Positions 7,181 to 14,660 of a DNA stretch of 64,000 nucleotides are shown here, piece by piece. The stretch covers positions 1-64,000 of the forward strand of contig CAMKTJ010000005.1 in the NCBI GenBank assembly GCA_946415645.1. The letters are read 5' to 3'. The position numbers and the translations under genes were made by a program. The stretch is from an uncultured Prevotellaceae bacterium. Its GTDB lineage: Bacteria > Bacteroidota > Bacteroidia > Bacteroidales > Bacteroidaceae. Each line of letters starts with the position of its first letter. Position 1 is the first letter of the stretch. The notes below the pieces were generated by a model. That model saw only the letters and a program-made list of their open reading frames with translations. It ran no database searches and was not told the DNA's origin.

Positions 7181-8413
7181 ATGAAAGGAATAAAGACCAT
7201 AATACGGGACATCTTAGTTCCCTCCCTAATGGGAGGGTTAGGGTGGGTCTTTATCTTCACCTCTTGCGTTCGCCTGCCCGAGCTGCATCTGTATGACTCT
7301 GCTGAGACGGACTTTGACATACCCATTGTGGATCTGGACCTGGAGGTTATCTGGAACTACGAGATTGGATACAACATCACATACGACTGGAAGGCAGAAT
7401 GGAGCTACGGATGGGATACTCAGGACAAGGAGATCTTTGGCGACATTGGCTACACAGAGCCTAAGGTCTTCAACCTGCGTCGTTACTACACCGGCGAAAC
7501 ACCCCTTGCCCCTCACACCCAGGTGCTCAGCCACACCCTGTACGAGCCCCACTTCCAGGGCCGCTTCGACTGGGGTTACTGGGACCTCCTCATCTGGAAC
7601 GAGGTTCATACGCTGGATGGTGTGCAGAGCCTTCACTTCGACGAGACCAGCTCTCTGGATACCGTCACCGCCTATACCAACCCCTCTATGTACCCGTCGC
7701 GCTACAACGCCCCCAGGTACACCACCTCGTTCTGGGCCCCCGAGGCACTCTTCGCCGCCTATGACCGTGGCATAGAGATCAACAAGAGCCTGGAAGGATT
7801 CGAGTACGACAAGGAACGTGACATCTACATAAAGAAACTGAACATGACCATGCAACCTATTACCTATATATATCTGACGCAGGTCATACTACATAACAAC
7901 AAGGGGCGCATCACCTCTGTGGATGGTAACGCCAACCTCTCGGGCATGGCACGTACCACCACCCTGAACACAGGCGTGGCAGGAGAGGATCCCATAACCA
8001 TCTACTTCAACACCCGTATGAAGAAGGATATGCCCCTCATACCCTATGACCCACAGACAGGTGCCAACCCAGGCGCCAGTGCTGACCCTTCAATTGAGCG
8101 TGTGGATATCATAGGCGGACGTCTGCTCAGCTTCGGGCTCTGCAATCAGGCTGGTAACCGTGTATCACGTGCCGAGGAGCTGACAGACAAGCACAGCCAC
8201 TACCTGGATGTGACCATGCAGTTTAATAATGGTATGGATAGCACCTTCGTCTTCAACGTCACGGATCAAGTGCGCCAGCGCTACAAGGGTGGCGTAATAA
8301 CGGTAGAGTTGGACGTTGACACCATCCCCATCCCCAAGCGCTCAGGAGGCAGCGGCTTCAATGCGGTGGTCAAGGATTTCGAGGATGGCGGCACCTGGGA
8401 GTTTGATATGTAA
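7181..8413 (+). CDS. DUF5119-type lipoprotein of the pilus locus
   Basis: The 410-residue protein has a lipoprotein signal ending F-T-S-C with Cys29. The start V-R-L-P-E-L-H-L-Y-D after the Cys, the early aromatic-rich region (V-I-W-N-Y-E-I-G-Y-N), and the later P-I-T-Y-I-Y-L-T-Q-V and L-S-G-M-A-R-T-T segments are typical of DUF5119 proteins. These usually sit beside DUF3575 and fimbrillin genes, and the first half resembles a fimbrillin-like fold. The signal peptide contains V-P-S-L-M-G-G-L-G-W-V-F, encoded by a GC-rich hairpin repeat shared with the small lipoprotein at 320. It lies 83 bases after the DUF3575 gene, probably co-transcribed. Function in pilus biogenesis or as an accessory subunit is inferred. 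Confidence 0.8.
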   Translation: MKGIKTIIRDILVPSLMGGLGWVFIFTSCVRLPELHLYDSAETDFDIPIVDLDLEVIWNYEIGYNITYDWKAEWSYGWDTQDKEIFGDIGYTEPKVFNLRRYYTGETPLAPHTQVLSHTLYEPHFQGRFDWGYWDLLIWNEVHTLDGVQSLHFDETSSLDTVTAYTNPSMYPSRYNAPRYTTSFWAPEALFAAYDRGIEINKSLEGFEYDKERDIYIKKLNMTMQPITYIYLTQVILHNNKGRITSVDGNANLSGMARTTTLNTGVAGEDPITIYFNTRMKKDMPLIPYDPQTGANPGASADPSIERVDIIGGRLLSFGLCNQAGNRVSRAEELTDKHSHYLDVTMQFNNGMDSTFVFNVTDQVRQRYKGGVITVELDVDTIPIPKRSGGSGFNAVVKDFEDGGTWEFDM

Positions 8414-8438
8414 CCGCGCGCCCCGCAGGGGCGGCAGT

Positions 8439-8467
8439 GGTTAGCGGTTAGAGGTTAGCGGTTAGCG
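8439..8467. repeat. GGTTAGC heptamer array
   Basis: Four consecutive units of GGTTAGC/GGTTAGA follow the DUF5119 stop. Just before them is a GC-rich hairpin (CGCCCC-GCA-GGGGCG, about 8419-8433) without a T-run. Confidence 0.75.
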
Positions 8468-8510
8468 AAATCCCCAGCGGGGGAGGAAGAAATTAAGAAT
8501 TGAAATAATG

Positions 8511-8994
8511 TCACACAGATCCCACAGATCTAAAGAGATTTTATGATTGAGTTGGATGCAAAGTCTCTCTTTTCTGAGAGCCATTGATGTCTTATTTCCT
8601 ATATGGGCTTATAAAAACAAGCTTTTAACGCCCATTCAGCAAATAAACCATCACCCCATCCATAATGGGGTTGCATCAAACACAATCAAATAGAAATCGC
8701 TACGCTCAGATTCTGATAATCACATGTTATTGAATTAAAATCTATTAGTGAATAGATAACTGTGGGGATGGATTTGGTTTTAAGGGATGGCGAAGTCATG
8801 ACAATGACTGGCGATGGGATTTAGGATTGGACGTTAAAAGCTGGCTTTTATAAGTACAAGCATAAAGCACAACACGCAAGGGATTACAAAGTAATACCTA
8901 ACAGCCCTTAAAAACAAACGCGTGGATAAAAATTCTATTTGGATCTGTGAGATTTCTTGCCGTAAGGCATAGGACATAATTATTCTGTGTGAGA
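8511..8994. repeat. Structured intergenic repeat element, copy C
   Basis: This is the compact version of the element: TCACACAGATC at the left, TCTGTGTGAGA at the right, left-arm hairpins including ATGGG/CCCAT with TAAAA/TTTTA, and the right arm with AGTCAT/ATGACT and TTAAAAGC/GCTTTTATAA. The 139-base module of B and D is absent; a short AT-rich stretch takes its place. The preceding ATTGAAATAATG also precedes elements E to H. It separates the DUF5119 gene from the first long fimbrillin. Confidence 0.85.
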
Positions 8995-9171
8995 TTAAAA
9001 AAAAGAGAATGAGATAAACAAAATATAAACAAACTAAATTAAACAAACATAACAAGAAACAGAAACAAAAGAAACAGAAGAAAAACTAGACCTTAGACTC
9101 TAGAAACAGTGAGACTAAACAAAAAAACTAAACAAAAACAAATATCAACAAACTAAAACCATTTTATGATC
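8995..9171 (+). other. A-rich leader of the first fimbrillin gene
   Basis: About 175 bases are very rich in A and poor in G, with many AAACAAA / AAACTAA motifs and an ACTAGA...TCTAGA segment. No TAnnTTTG promoter box was found. It probably forms an unstructured 5' leader, a common arrangement for highly translated Bacteroidetes genes; this is inference. Confidence 0.4.
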
Positions 9172-11385
9172 ATGAAAAAGTTTTATTTTATCCTCGCAGC
9201 TGCTGCCAGCGTAGCGCTCGCCAGCTGTACTAACGACGAAATCGTAGGCAATAGCCCCGGAACAGAGAAAGAACTTAATGAAGCCATTGCTTTTGGATTA
9301 AACCTACAGAACTTGAGCCGTGCTGGCGAATTCACAGGCGCTACTGCAGCTGAGAAGCTTGGTGGCATGTTCGTAGTAGAAGGAACCAAGGGTACAGAAC
9401 AATCGAACTCACCTTCTACAACCGTAGTATTCGACAACTACCTCGTTGGCTATGGAGCAAATACTGCTGGTACAACAGAGTCTAACACCAACAACTGGGA
9501 ATATGTTGGTTTGCAGGATGGTATCACAACTCCATTGCGCATGTCTGCGGCTACTTGGACATCACTCCACTCTGGAGATGGACAGGCTAAAGCTCAGACC
9601 GTAAAATACTGGGACTACAGCACTACTCAGTATGACTTCTATGCATATTCAACAGGTGCTTGCGAGGCTGTTCCTGTTCCAGAGCCTGCTGCAGCGCCTA
9701 CTGCTGGTACGATTCAGGTTTCTCGCATTAACCAAGTAACCACAGCTGCACCAACCGGTTTCACGATGAGAGCAGCAAGTGCTACTGACCTCGAAAAGTG
9801 CTACTATACAGACATCACCAAGGTACTCAAAGCAAACTACGGTGCCCCTGTAACCCTGACATTCAAAAACATGACTGCTAAGGTTCGCGTTGCTCTGTAT
9901 GAGACCGTTCCTGGTTATTCCGTAAAGGAAGTGAAGTTCTATTCTGCAGATGCAAATCCAACTGCTCCTACAGATTTAGGCACTGGTTCTTCTGCAGATA
10001 ATGCTGTTCTCTTCACAATGGGTGGAGATAAACTCCCCCAGAGTGGTACTGTAACTGTCCTCTATCCTCGTGTCGGTACTTCCAGTAATACTGCTGCGGA
10101 TTACAACAAGGCAAGCGTAACGGTAACTTCCGATGCTGGTACTGCTGTTACAACGCAGGCTTTCGGTGCTCTTACAGCTCAGTATGGTGCTAAGGAAGCA
10201 AATGAGGCTGCTGGCAACATCTACCTCGGTAGAAGTCTTCCCAATGCTACATTTGCAGGTCCGAAAGCAGACAGCTACTATAAGGCTGTTATTCCTAACA
10301 CAAACGGTGTAGCTCTTACTCTCCGTGTTGACTACACGCTCGTTTCTACTGATGGTTCCGGTGAGGAAATCAAGGTTTATGGTGCCAAGGCTGTAGTGCC
10401 TGCTACATATACCAAGTGGTTGCCTAACTACGCTTACACTTACATCTTCAAGATTTCTGATAACTCCAACGGTTACACCAGCACAAATTCTGGTGATCCA
10501 AAGGGTCTCTTCCCCATCACCTTCGATGCTGTAGTGGCAAACTTCGTAGATGCAAATGCAGAGCAGACAACTGTTACAACCGTTGCTACTCCGAGTATCA
10601 CTACCTATCAGCAGGGACATAATACAGGAACAAGTGGAGCATATACTGTACCTGACGAGTATGATAATGATGGTAAAAATTTGTATGTTCAGGTTATGGA
10701 CAACACCAACACTCCAGCTCTCGTAACTACATTGAGCAATACCAACTCACTTCTCTTCAAAGTATCTAAGGCAAGTGCTTCCGAGGCTGAGGTTATGGAT
10801 GCTCTTGAAAACCGTACAAATGCTCCGACTGGTACTCCCGAAGCTTCTTATAAAGATGCCAGCCCTGTTGGCCGCAATGGTATCACTTTGACAACAGATG
10901 CGAACATTAACAATGCAGCAACATCTATCGTAAATGGTGTTGACAATCAGCCAATCGATGTTACTGCTGGTAAGGTTGCTGAGATTACTATTGGTAATCT
11001 TGCTGCTGGCACATACGCTTATGTATATTGCACTACGGTTCCTTCATCTGAGGAGAAGGTTTACAATGTTGTACCTGTAGATAATGAAACAGATGCTAAA
11101 AAATGCTATGAAGTTGACCCATCTACTATTACAGCTGAAACTTCAGATGATGATAAAGCTAAAGCAGATAAGGTATACTTCGTCAAGAACGTTGATAAGA
11201 CTGGGGCATTTGTGTCTTGGACATTCGTGCAGACCAAGGTTGGTGTTTCTTCTGTAGCAGGTCTTTTTGAGGCTTCCATCCCAGCAACTAAGGCTACTAG
11301 TTACACAGCAGGTCACTTCTACTTCGATGTTTACTACCAGAACAACGGTGCTTACGCTGTGAAGGTTATCAAGGTAGTTGACTAA
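9172..11385 (+). CDS. Long fimbrillin-family lipoprotein (candidate major pilin 1)
   Basis: The start is placed at the second Met (M-K-K-F-Y-F-I-L), giving 737 residues; the in-frame ATG 6 bases upstream adds only M-I. The lipobox A-L-A-S-C fits a lipidated pilin precursor. About 30 residues later L-S-R-A-G resembles the Arg-Ala processing site of type V pilins. Typical fimbrillin segments follow: V-V-F-D-N-Y, N-N-W-E-Y, V-K-Y-W-D-Y, Y-D-F-Y-A-Y, and F-K-N-M-T-A-K-V-R-V-A-L-Y-E-T. It ends with A-Y-A-V-K-V-I-K-V-V, shared with the next gene and a plausible polymerisation strand. It is long for a FimA/Mfa1-like pilin; the extra C-terminal part includes a module also seen in giant 2. A hairpin terminator follows. 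Confidence 0.88.
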   Translation: MKKFYFILAAAASVALASCTNDEIVGNSPGTEKELNEAIAFGLNLQNLSRAGEFTGATAAEKLGGMFVVEGTKGTEQSNSPSTTVVFDNYLVGYGANTAGTTESNTNNWEYVGLQDGITTPLRMSAATWTSLHSGDGQAKAQTVKYWDYSTTQYDFYAYSTGACEAVPVPEPAAAPTAGTIQVSRINQVTTAAPTGFTMRAASATDLEKCYYTDITKVLKANYGAPVTLTFKNMTAKVRVALYETVPGYSVKEVKFYSADANPTAPTDLGTGSSADNAVLFTMGGDKLPQSGTVTVLYPRVGTSSNTAADYNKASVTVTSDAGTAVTTQAFGALTAQYGAKEANEAAGNIYLGRSLPNATFAGPKADSYYKAVIPNTNGVALTLRVDYTLVSTDGSGEEIKVYGAKAVVPATYTKWLPNYAYTYIFKISDNSNGYTSTNSGDPKGLFPITFDAVVANFVDANAEQTTVTTVATPSITTYQQGHNTGTSGAYTVPDEYDNDGKNLYVQVMDNTNTPALVTTLSNTNSLLFKVSKASASEAEVMDALENRTNAPTGTPEASYKDASPVGRNGITLTTDANINNAATSIVNGVDNQPIDVTAGKVAEITIGNLAAGTYAYVYCTTVPSSEEKVYNVVPVDNETDAKKCYEVDPSTITAETSDDDKAKADKVYFVKNVDKTGAFVSWTFVQTKVGVSSVAGLFEASIPATKATSYTAGHFYFDVYYQNNGAYAVKVIKVVD

Positions 11386-11398
11386 TCCTCTCTATATA

Positions 11399-11425
11399 CC
11401 TACCGAGGTTCGACTCCTCGGTAGG
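11399..11425 (+). terminator. Hairpin after fimbrillin 1
   Basis: A perfect 10-bp stem CCTACCGAGG / CCTCGGTAGG closes a 7-base loop TTCGACT. There is no T-run, so termination may be partial. It follows the stop by 13 bases and shares the CCTCTCTATA approach sequence with the hairpin after fimbrillin 2. Confidence 0.65.
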
Positions 11426-11438
11426 CAACAAAACCAAG

Positions 11439-11551
11439 CAGAGTTCTTGCGCTCCAGTAGGTGCTCAGGCGGCAAAGCCGGAACAACTCTCTGCAGGGTA
11501 CCAAACTAAAGATAAAAACGAGCACGTTAAAAGGCTCGGAGCTACGTGCTC
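11439..11551 (+). other. Structured intercistronic region between the two long fimbrillins
   Basis: The region can pair GCAGAGTT (about 11440) with AACTCTCTGC (about 11485), enclosing GGC-AAA-GCC. A second hairpin is GAGCACGT (11520-11527) with ACGTGCTC (11544-11551). Such a structured spacer could tune the relative amounts of the two pilin messages. Seen by eye only; no folding was computed. Confidence 0.45.
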
Positions 11552-11601
11552 ATAAAAAAGAGAAAACTAAACAAAATTAATAACAACTAAAACTTACAAT
11601 T

Positions 11602-13512
11602 ATGAAGAACGTGAAAAACAAACTTTTCCTAGCAACAGCAATCATAGCATTAGCTGCTTGCTCTGATAACACCTATATGGGTGAGAATGAAGGAGGCAAC
11701 ACAGGAACAAATGGAGCGATTAAATTCCTATCTAGTACACCCAGTTTAACCCGTGCAGACAAGACGGGGCAAGATGCTGCAAAAGCATTAGATTATGCAT
11801 TTGTTGTTGGTGGCTTTAAAGGAGCTTCTTCTGTGACTTCATCAGCAGGTGCTCTCGTATTTGACAACTATAATGTTGTATATCCACGTACTGCCAGTCA
11901 ATCCAACACTACTGGTTGGGAATACGAAGGACTGACCAAGAATGCTAATTCTAATATTTCAGGTGATCAAACCATTAAGTACTGGGACTATAGTGCTGCA
12001 CAGTATGACTTTATTGCATACTCTTTGGGAAATGGTGGTGCAACGGCAACAGCCATTACACCCTCAACTGCTACTGACAATGGTGCGGCAGGTGCTTACC
12101 AGATAACTGGTACCCTCGCTCAGTTGAAAACAGTTCACATTGCTGACCTTAAGACTGTAGCAAAAGGGGATTATAGTAATGCTGTAACGCTTTCATTCCG
12201 CAGCCTTGCATCAAAAGTTCGTTTAGGTCTGTATGAGACCATCCCTGGTTATTCTGTGAAGAGTGTAAATTTCTACACATCAGCTAGTGATGATTCCCCA
12301 TCTGCAACTTCTGCATTATATTCTAGTGAATCAAACCTGCCGACAGGAGGTACATATATTGTTTATTTCCCAACAGTCAACGACGAGACTCCCACATCTG
12401 ATAAGAATAAGGCTCACGTAGTACTCTCAAGTACAAGTCCGACGAAGTCAAGCTATCACACGTTTGGCGCTATTACTGGTAATTATACCACAAAGGAGCG
12501 AGCTGAAGAAGCTGGTACCAGTTCAATTTATCTTGGTCGCCAATCTGACCAGAGGACTTGGGCTGGAACTAATTCAGCAGGTGAAAACTATTATACTGAG
12601 GTGCTTCCTTTTGAGACGGGAACTGCTCTGACACTTAAAGTGGACTATACACTTGTTTCTATTGATGGTACATTAGAGACAATCAATGTTAAGGGTGCTA
12701 CAGCTGTCGTACCCGCTATCTATACACAATGGAAGCCAGGTTTTGCCTACACCTATCTCTTTAAGATTTCTGACAACACCAATGGAATAACTGATGCTGC
12801 CCAGACAGTTGCAGGACTTCATCCTATTACCTTTGATGCTGTTGAAGTACAGTCAGAGGAAAAAGACCAAGAAACTGTTACAACAGTTGCGACACCTTCT
12901 ATTACGACCTATCAGCATGAACCTGCTGTCAATGTATCAGAGAACAATGAGTATAAGACAGGTACGGTCTATGCAATGGTTATGAATGATGGTACTCTTA
13001 AGACAGACCTTAATGGTGTTGCAGACCCTGCTAAGGATGCAGCAAAACTCTTTACTCTCAGTGCAGATGCTACAGAGGCAGAGGTTATGGATGCTCTCAA
13101 TAAGTATACAAACTTGACGTCAGGCACATACACAGGTCTCAATGGACTTGTACTGACAAAGAATGACAACATTGATAACGAAATTGCAGATGAAGATATT
13201 CCTGGTCCTGATGGCAACAAGATCGAAGTTGCTGATGGCGCAGCATCTAAGTTGACTTTCTCTGCAGCAGGTACATATGCTTACGTCTATACTGTTACCC
13301 AAGCAACTACTACAACTCCCAACCTTTATCGTCCAGTATCTGTAACTGTCGGAACAACTGTTGTAACTGGCTTATATACAACTGATGACGGAAGTTCATA
13401 TACAGAAATTACAGCAGCAGATACAAAAGCAGCTTCAGGTGTAACATATTATGCAAAATACACTCAGACCAATCAGGTTTATGCTGTGAAGGTCATTAAG
13501 GTTGTTTCCTAA
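11602..13512 (+). CDS. Long fimbrillin-family lipoprotein (candidate major pilin 2)
   Basis: The 636-residue protein is a paralogue of the preceding one. It has a lipobox A-L-A-A-C, an Arg-Ala candidate processing site in S-L-T-R-A-D-K, then V-F-D-N-Y, W-E-Y, I-K-Y-W-D-Y, Y-D-F-I-A-Y, V-R-L-G-L-Y-E-T-I-P-G-Y-S-V-K, L-T-L-K-V-D-Y-T-L-V-S-I-D-G and A-V-V-P-A-I-Y-T-Q-W. It ends V-Y-A-V-K-V-I-K-V-V. The long colinear similarity suggests tandem duplication, and both are much longer than typical FimA-type pilins. Near the C-terminus, V-G-T-x-x-V-T-G-L-Y...K-A-A-S-G-x-x-Y-Y matches a module in giant 2. A strong perfect hairpin follows. It could be an alternative or a co-assembled shaft subunit. Confidence 0.88.
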   Translation: MKNVKNKLFLATAIIALAACSDNTYMGENEGGNTGTNGAIKFLSSTPSLTRADKTGQDAAKALDYAFVVGGFKGASSVTSSAGALVFDNYNVVYPRTASQSNTTGWEYEGLTKNANSNISGDQTIKYWDYSAAQYDFIAYSLGNGGATATAITPSTATDNGAAGAYQITGTLAQLKTVHIADLKTVAKGDYSNAVTLSFRSLASKVRLGLYETIPGYSVKSVNFYTSASDDSPSATSALYSSESNLPTGGTYIVYFPTVNDETPTSDKNKAHVVLSSTSPTKSSYHTFGAITGNYTTKERAEEAGTSSIYLGRQSDQRTWAGTNSAGENYYTEVLPFETGTALTLKVDYTLVSIDGTLETINVKGATAVVPAIYTQWKPGFAYTYLFKISDNTNGITDAAQTVAGLHPITFDAVEVQSEEKDQETVTTVATPSITTYQHEPAVNVSENNEYKTGTVYAMVMNDGTLKTDLNGVADPAKDAAKLFTLSADATEAEVMDALNKYTNLTSGTYTGLNGLVLTKNDNIDNEIADEDIPGPDGNKIEVADGAASKLTFSAAGTYAYVYTVTQATTTTPNLYRPVSVTVGTTVVTGLYTTDDGSSYTEITAADTKAASGVTYYAKYTQTNQVYAVKVIKVVS

Positions 13513-13522
13513 CCTCTCTATA

Positions 13523-13558
13523 ATTACCAAGTGGGGGAGCAATCCCCCACTTGGTAAT
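13523..13558 (+). terminator. Long perfect terminator-like hairpin after fimbrillin 2
   Basis: A 15-bp perfect stem ATTACCAAGTGGGGG / CCCCCACTTGGTAAT encloses the 6-base loop AGCAAT. The downstream strand is A-rich rather than T-rich, so it may also protect the 3' end of the message. It sits 10 bases after the stop. Confidence 0.7.
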
Positions 13559-13574
13559 ATAAAAACAAAAAAAG

Positions 13575-13640
13575 AGAAACGGCGTGTTACTCACAAAGAA
13601 ACGGCATATTGCTCACAGAGAAAAGGCATATTGCTACAAA
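13575..13640. repeat. Three tandem 22-bp units
   Basis: Three adjacent 22-base units share AGAAACGG at the start and GCATATTGCTCACA in the middle, with a few changes in the first and third. They lie in the 1.1 kb gene-free stretch between fimbrillin 2 and the next fimbrillin-type gene. No coding function is seen. Confidence 0.75.
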
Positions 13641-13757
13641 AGCCACCCTCTAATCCCACTATAGGAGGGAAGCATAAGATAAGCTAGGGTGGTGCATGAA
13701 TTGAGCATGAGCGGGGCATGAGGGGCAAGACTCTCCCAGACCCGACATTTGCTGATC
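13641..13757. other. Gene-free spacer with inverted CCACCCT/AGGGTGG
   Basis: CCACCCT (about 13643) and AGGGTGG (about 13686) could form a large-loop hairpin; GCATGAG-type words recur after it. No ORF with recognisable content is present. Confidence 0.35.
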
Positions 13758-13816
13758 CCCCGAGGTAACACGTGCAGACTCCCCGAGGTAACACGTGCAG
13801 ACTCCCCGAGGTAACA
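13758..13816. repeat. 23-bp tandem repeat, 2.6 units, containing GAGGTAACACGTGCAGAC
   Basis: Two complete 23-base units and a partial third are perfectly conserved. Each contains GAGGTAACACGTGCAGAC, which if read in frame would spell E-V-T-R-A-D, close to the processing-site codons of the fimbrillin at 14802-14822 (E-E-V-T-R-A-N). A 23-base period breaks any continuous frame, so it is not coding as it stands. Confidence 0.8.
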
Positions 13817-13858
13817 AAAGCCCCCCAGCGGGGGAGGTCACAGATAATTGAAATAATG

Positions 13859-14078
13859 TCACGCAGATTCCACGGATCCCACAGATAATGCGGGTGATGT
13901 GATTTAACAAAAACCAGGAAAACCCTTTAGGGGGAAATAAGGTTAGCGAGGAACCAATAAGCTACTAAGCTAATAAGCAATTAAGCCAATAACGGTTAAC
14001 GTTTGCGTTTACGTATAAACAAAGGGTTTTTGCGGTTTTTGTTAAATATCCGTGTAGATTCGTGAGATCTGTGTGAGA
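13859..14078. repeat. Palindromic intergenic element E (TCACxCAGA ends, AACAAAAACC core)
   Basis: Outer ends are TCACGCAGATT...and...AGATCTGTGTGAGA. Inside them, ATTTAACAAAAACC-AGG-AAAACCC at the left mirrors GGGTTTTTGCGG-TTTTTGTTAAAT at the right. The centre has GGTTAGC words and an AAGCTACTAAGC-type array. It is preceded by ATTGAAATAATG, as are elements C, F, G and H. Confidence 0.75.
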
Positions 14079-14203
14079 AATAAATAAACAAGAAAAACAA
14101 AGAAAAAAGAAAAGAACCAAAAGAAATAAAGAAAATAAAAGAAAAAAACAACTACAACAACAGCGCGGGCGCGCGCGAGAGTTTATTTAACATTGAAATA
14201 ATG
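14079..14203. other. A-rich spacer between elements E and F
   Basis: About 90 bases of AAAGAAA-type sequence are followed by a GC-rich CAGCGCGGGCGCGCGCG stretch (about 14161). No gene is seen. Confidence 0.4.
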
Positions 14204-14627
14204 TCACACAGAATTAAAACATTGAACATTGAGTTATTGAACAAAAACCAGGAAAACCCCGCTTCGCTAGAAAACATTTCCCCAAGGGGAAACGGTTAGC
14301 GGTTAGTGGTTAGAGGTTAGCGAAAGACCCCAGTCGCCCGAGGGAGAGGAAACGGTTAGCGAGGAACCAATAAGCCACTAAGCTAATAAGCAATTAAGCC
14401 CATAACGTTTACGTATAAACAAATGGTTTTCATGGTTTTTCTTTTTGAAAGCTTTGACATACGAAAGTATGTGTTATGCTGTTGCCAGGGAGATGGCGGA
14501 AGCTTGCTTACAGACAGATTCATGGCAATAGCAGAACAAAGGCACAAAGTGCCAAAGCTTGCAAAAAGTGATTTTTACGGTTTTTGTTAAATAAAGAATC
14601 TGTGAGATCTGTGAGATCTGTGTGAGA
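14204..14627. repeat. Palindromic intergenic element F
   Basis: Ends are TCACACAGA...TCTGTGTGAGA, with sub-terminal AACAAAAACC-AGG-AAAACCCC and GGTTTTTGTTAAAT. Most of its length (from the GCTTCGCTAG near 14265) is nearly identical to element G at 16024-16390. It carries heptamers (GGTTAGC), an AAGC(C/T)ACTAAGC array and a nested 126-bp hairpin element. It forms the upstream region of the fimbrillin-type gene at 14661. Confidence 0.85.
14442..14567. repeat. Nested 126-bp element with 15-bp terminal inverted repeats, copy 1
   Basis: The ends TTTTTGAAAGCTTTG and CAAAGCTTGCAAAAA are inverted copies with one mismatch. Inside are ACATAC-GAAA-GTATGT (a GNRA-type tetraloop if transcribed), a large stem TGCTGTTGCCA/TGGCAATAGCA, and GGCAC-AAA-GTGCC. 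No ORF is present. It resembles a MITE-like element or a structured RNA. Confidence 0.75.
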
Positions 14628-14660
14628 ATAAAAAAGGATTAGGGATTAGAGATTAAAGAA

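Noticed and set aside
11399-11425. tRNA-like T-arm (stem with TTCGACT loop)
   Set aside because: The loop matches the T-loop pattern, but no acceptor, D or anticodon arms exist because the upstream sequence is coding; better read as a terminator hairpin.
13502-13687. Plus-strand frame (61 codons) after fimbrillin 2
   Set aside because: It starts inside the fimbrillin gene, runs through the terminator hairpin and the 22-bp repeats, and shows no domain.
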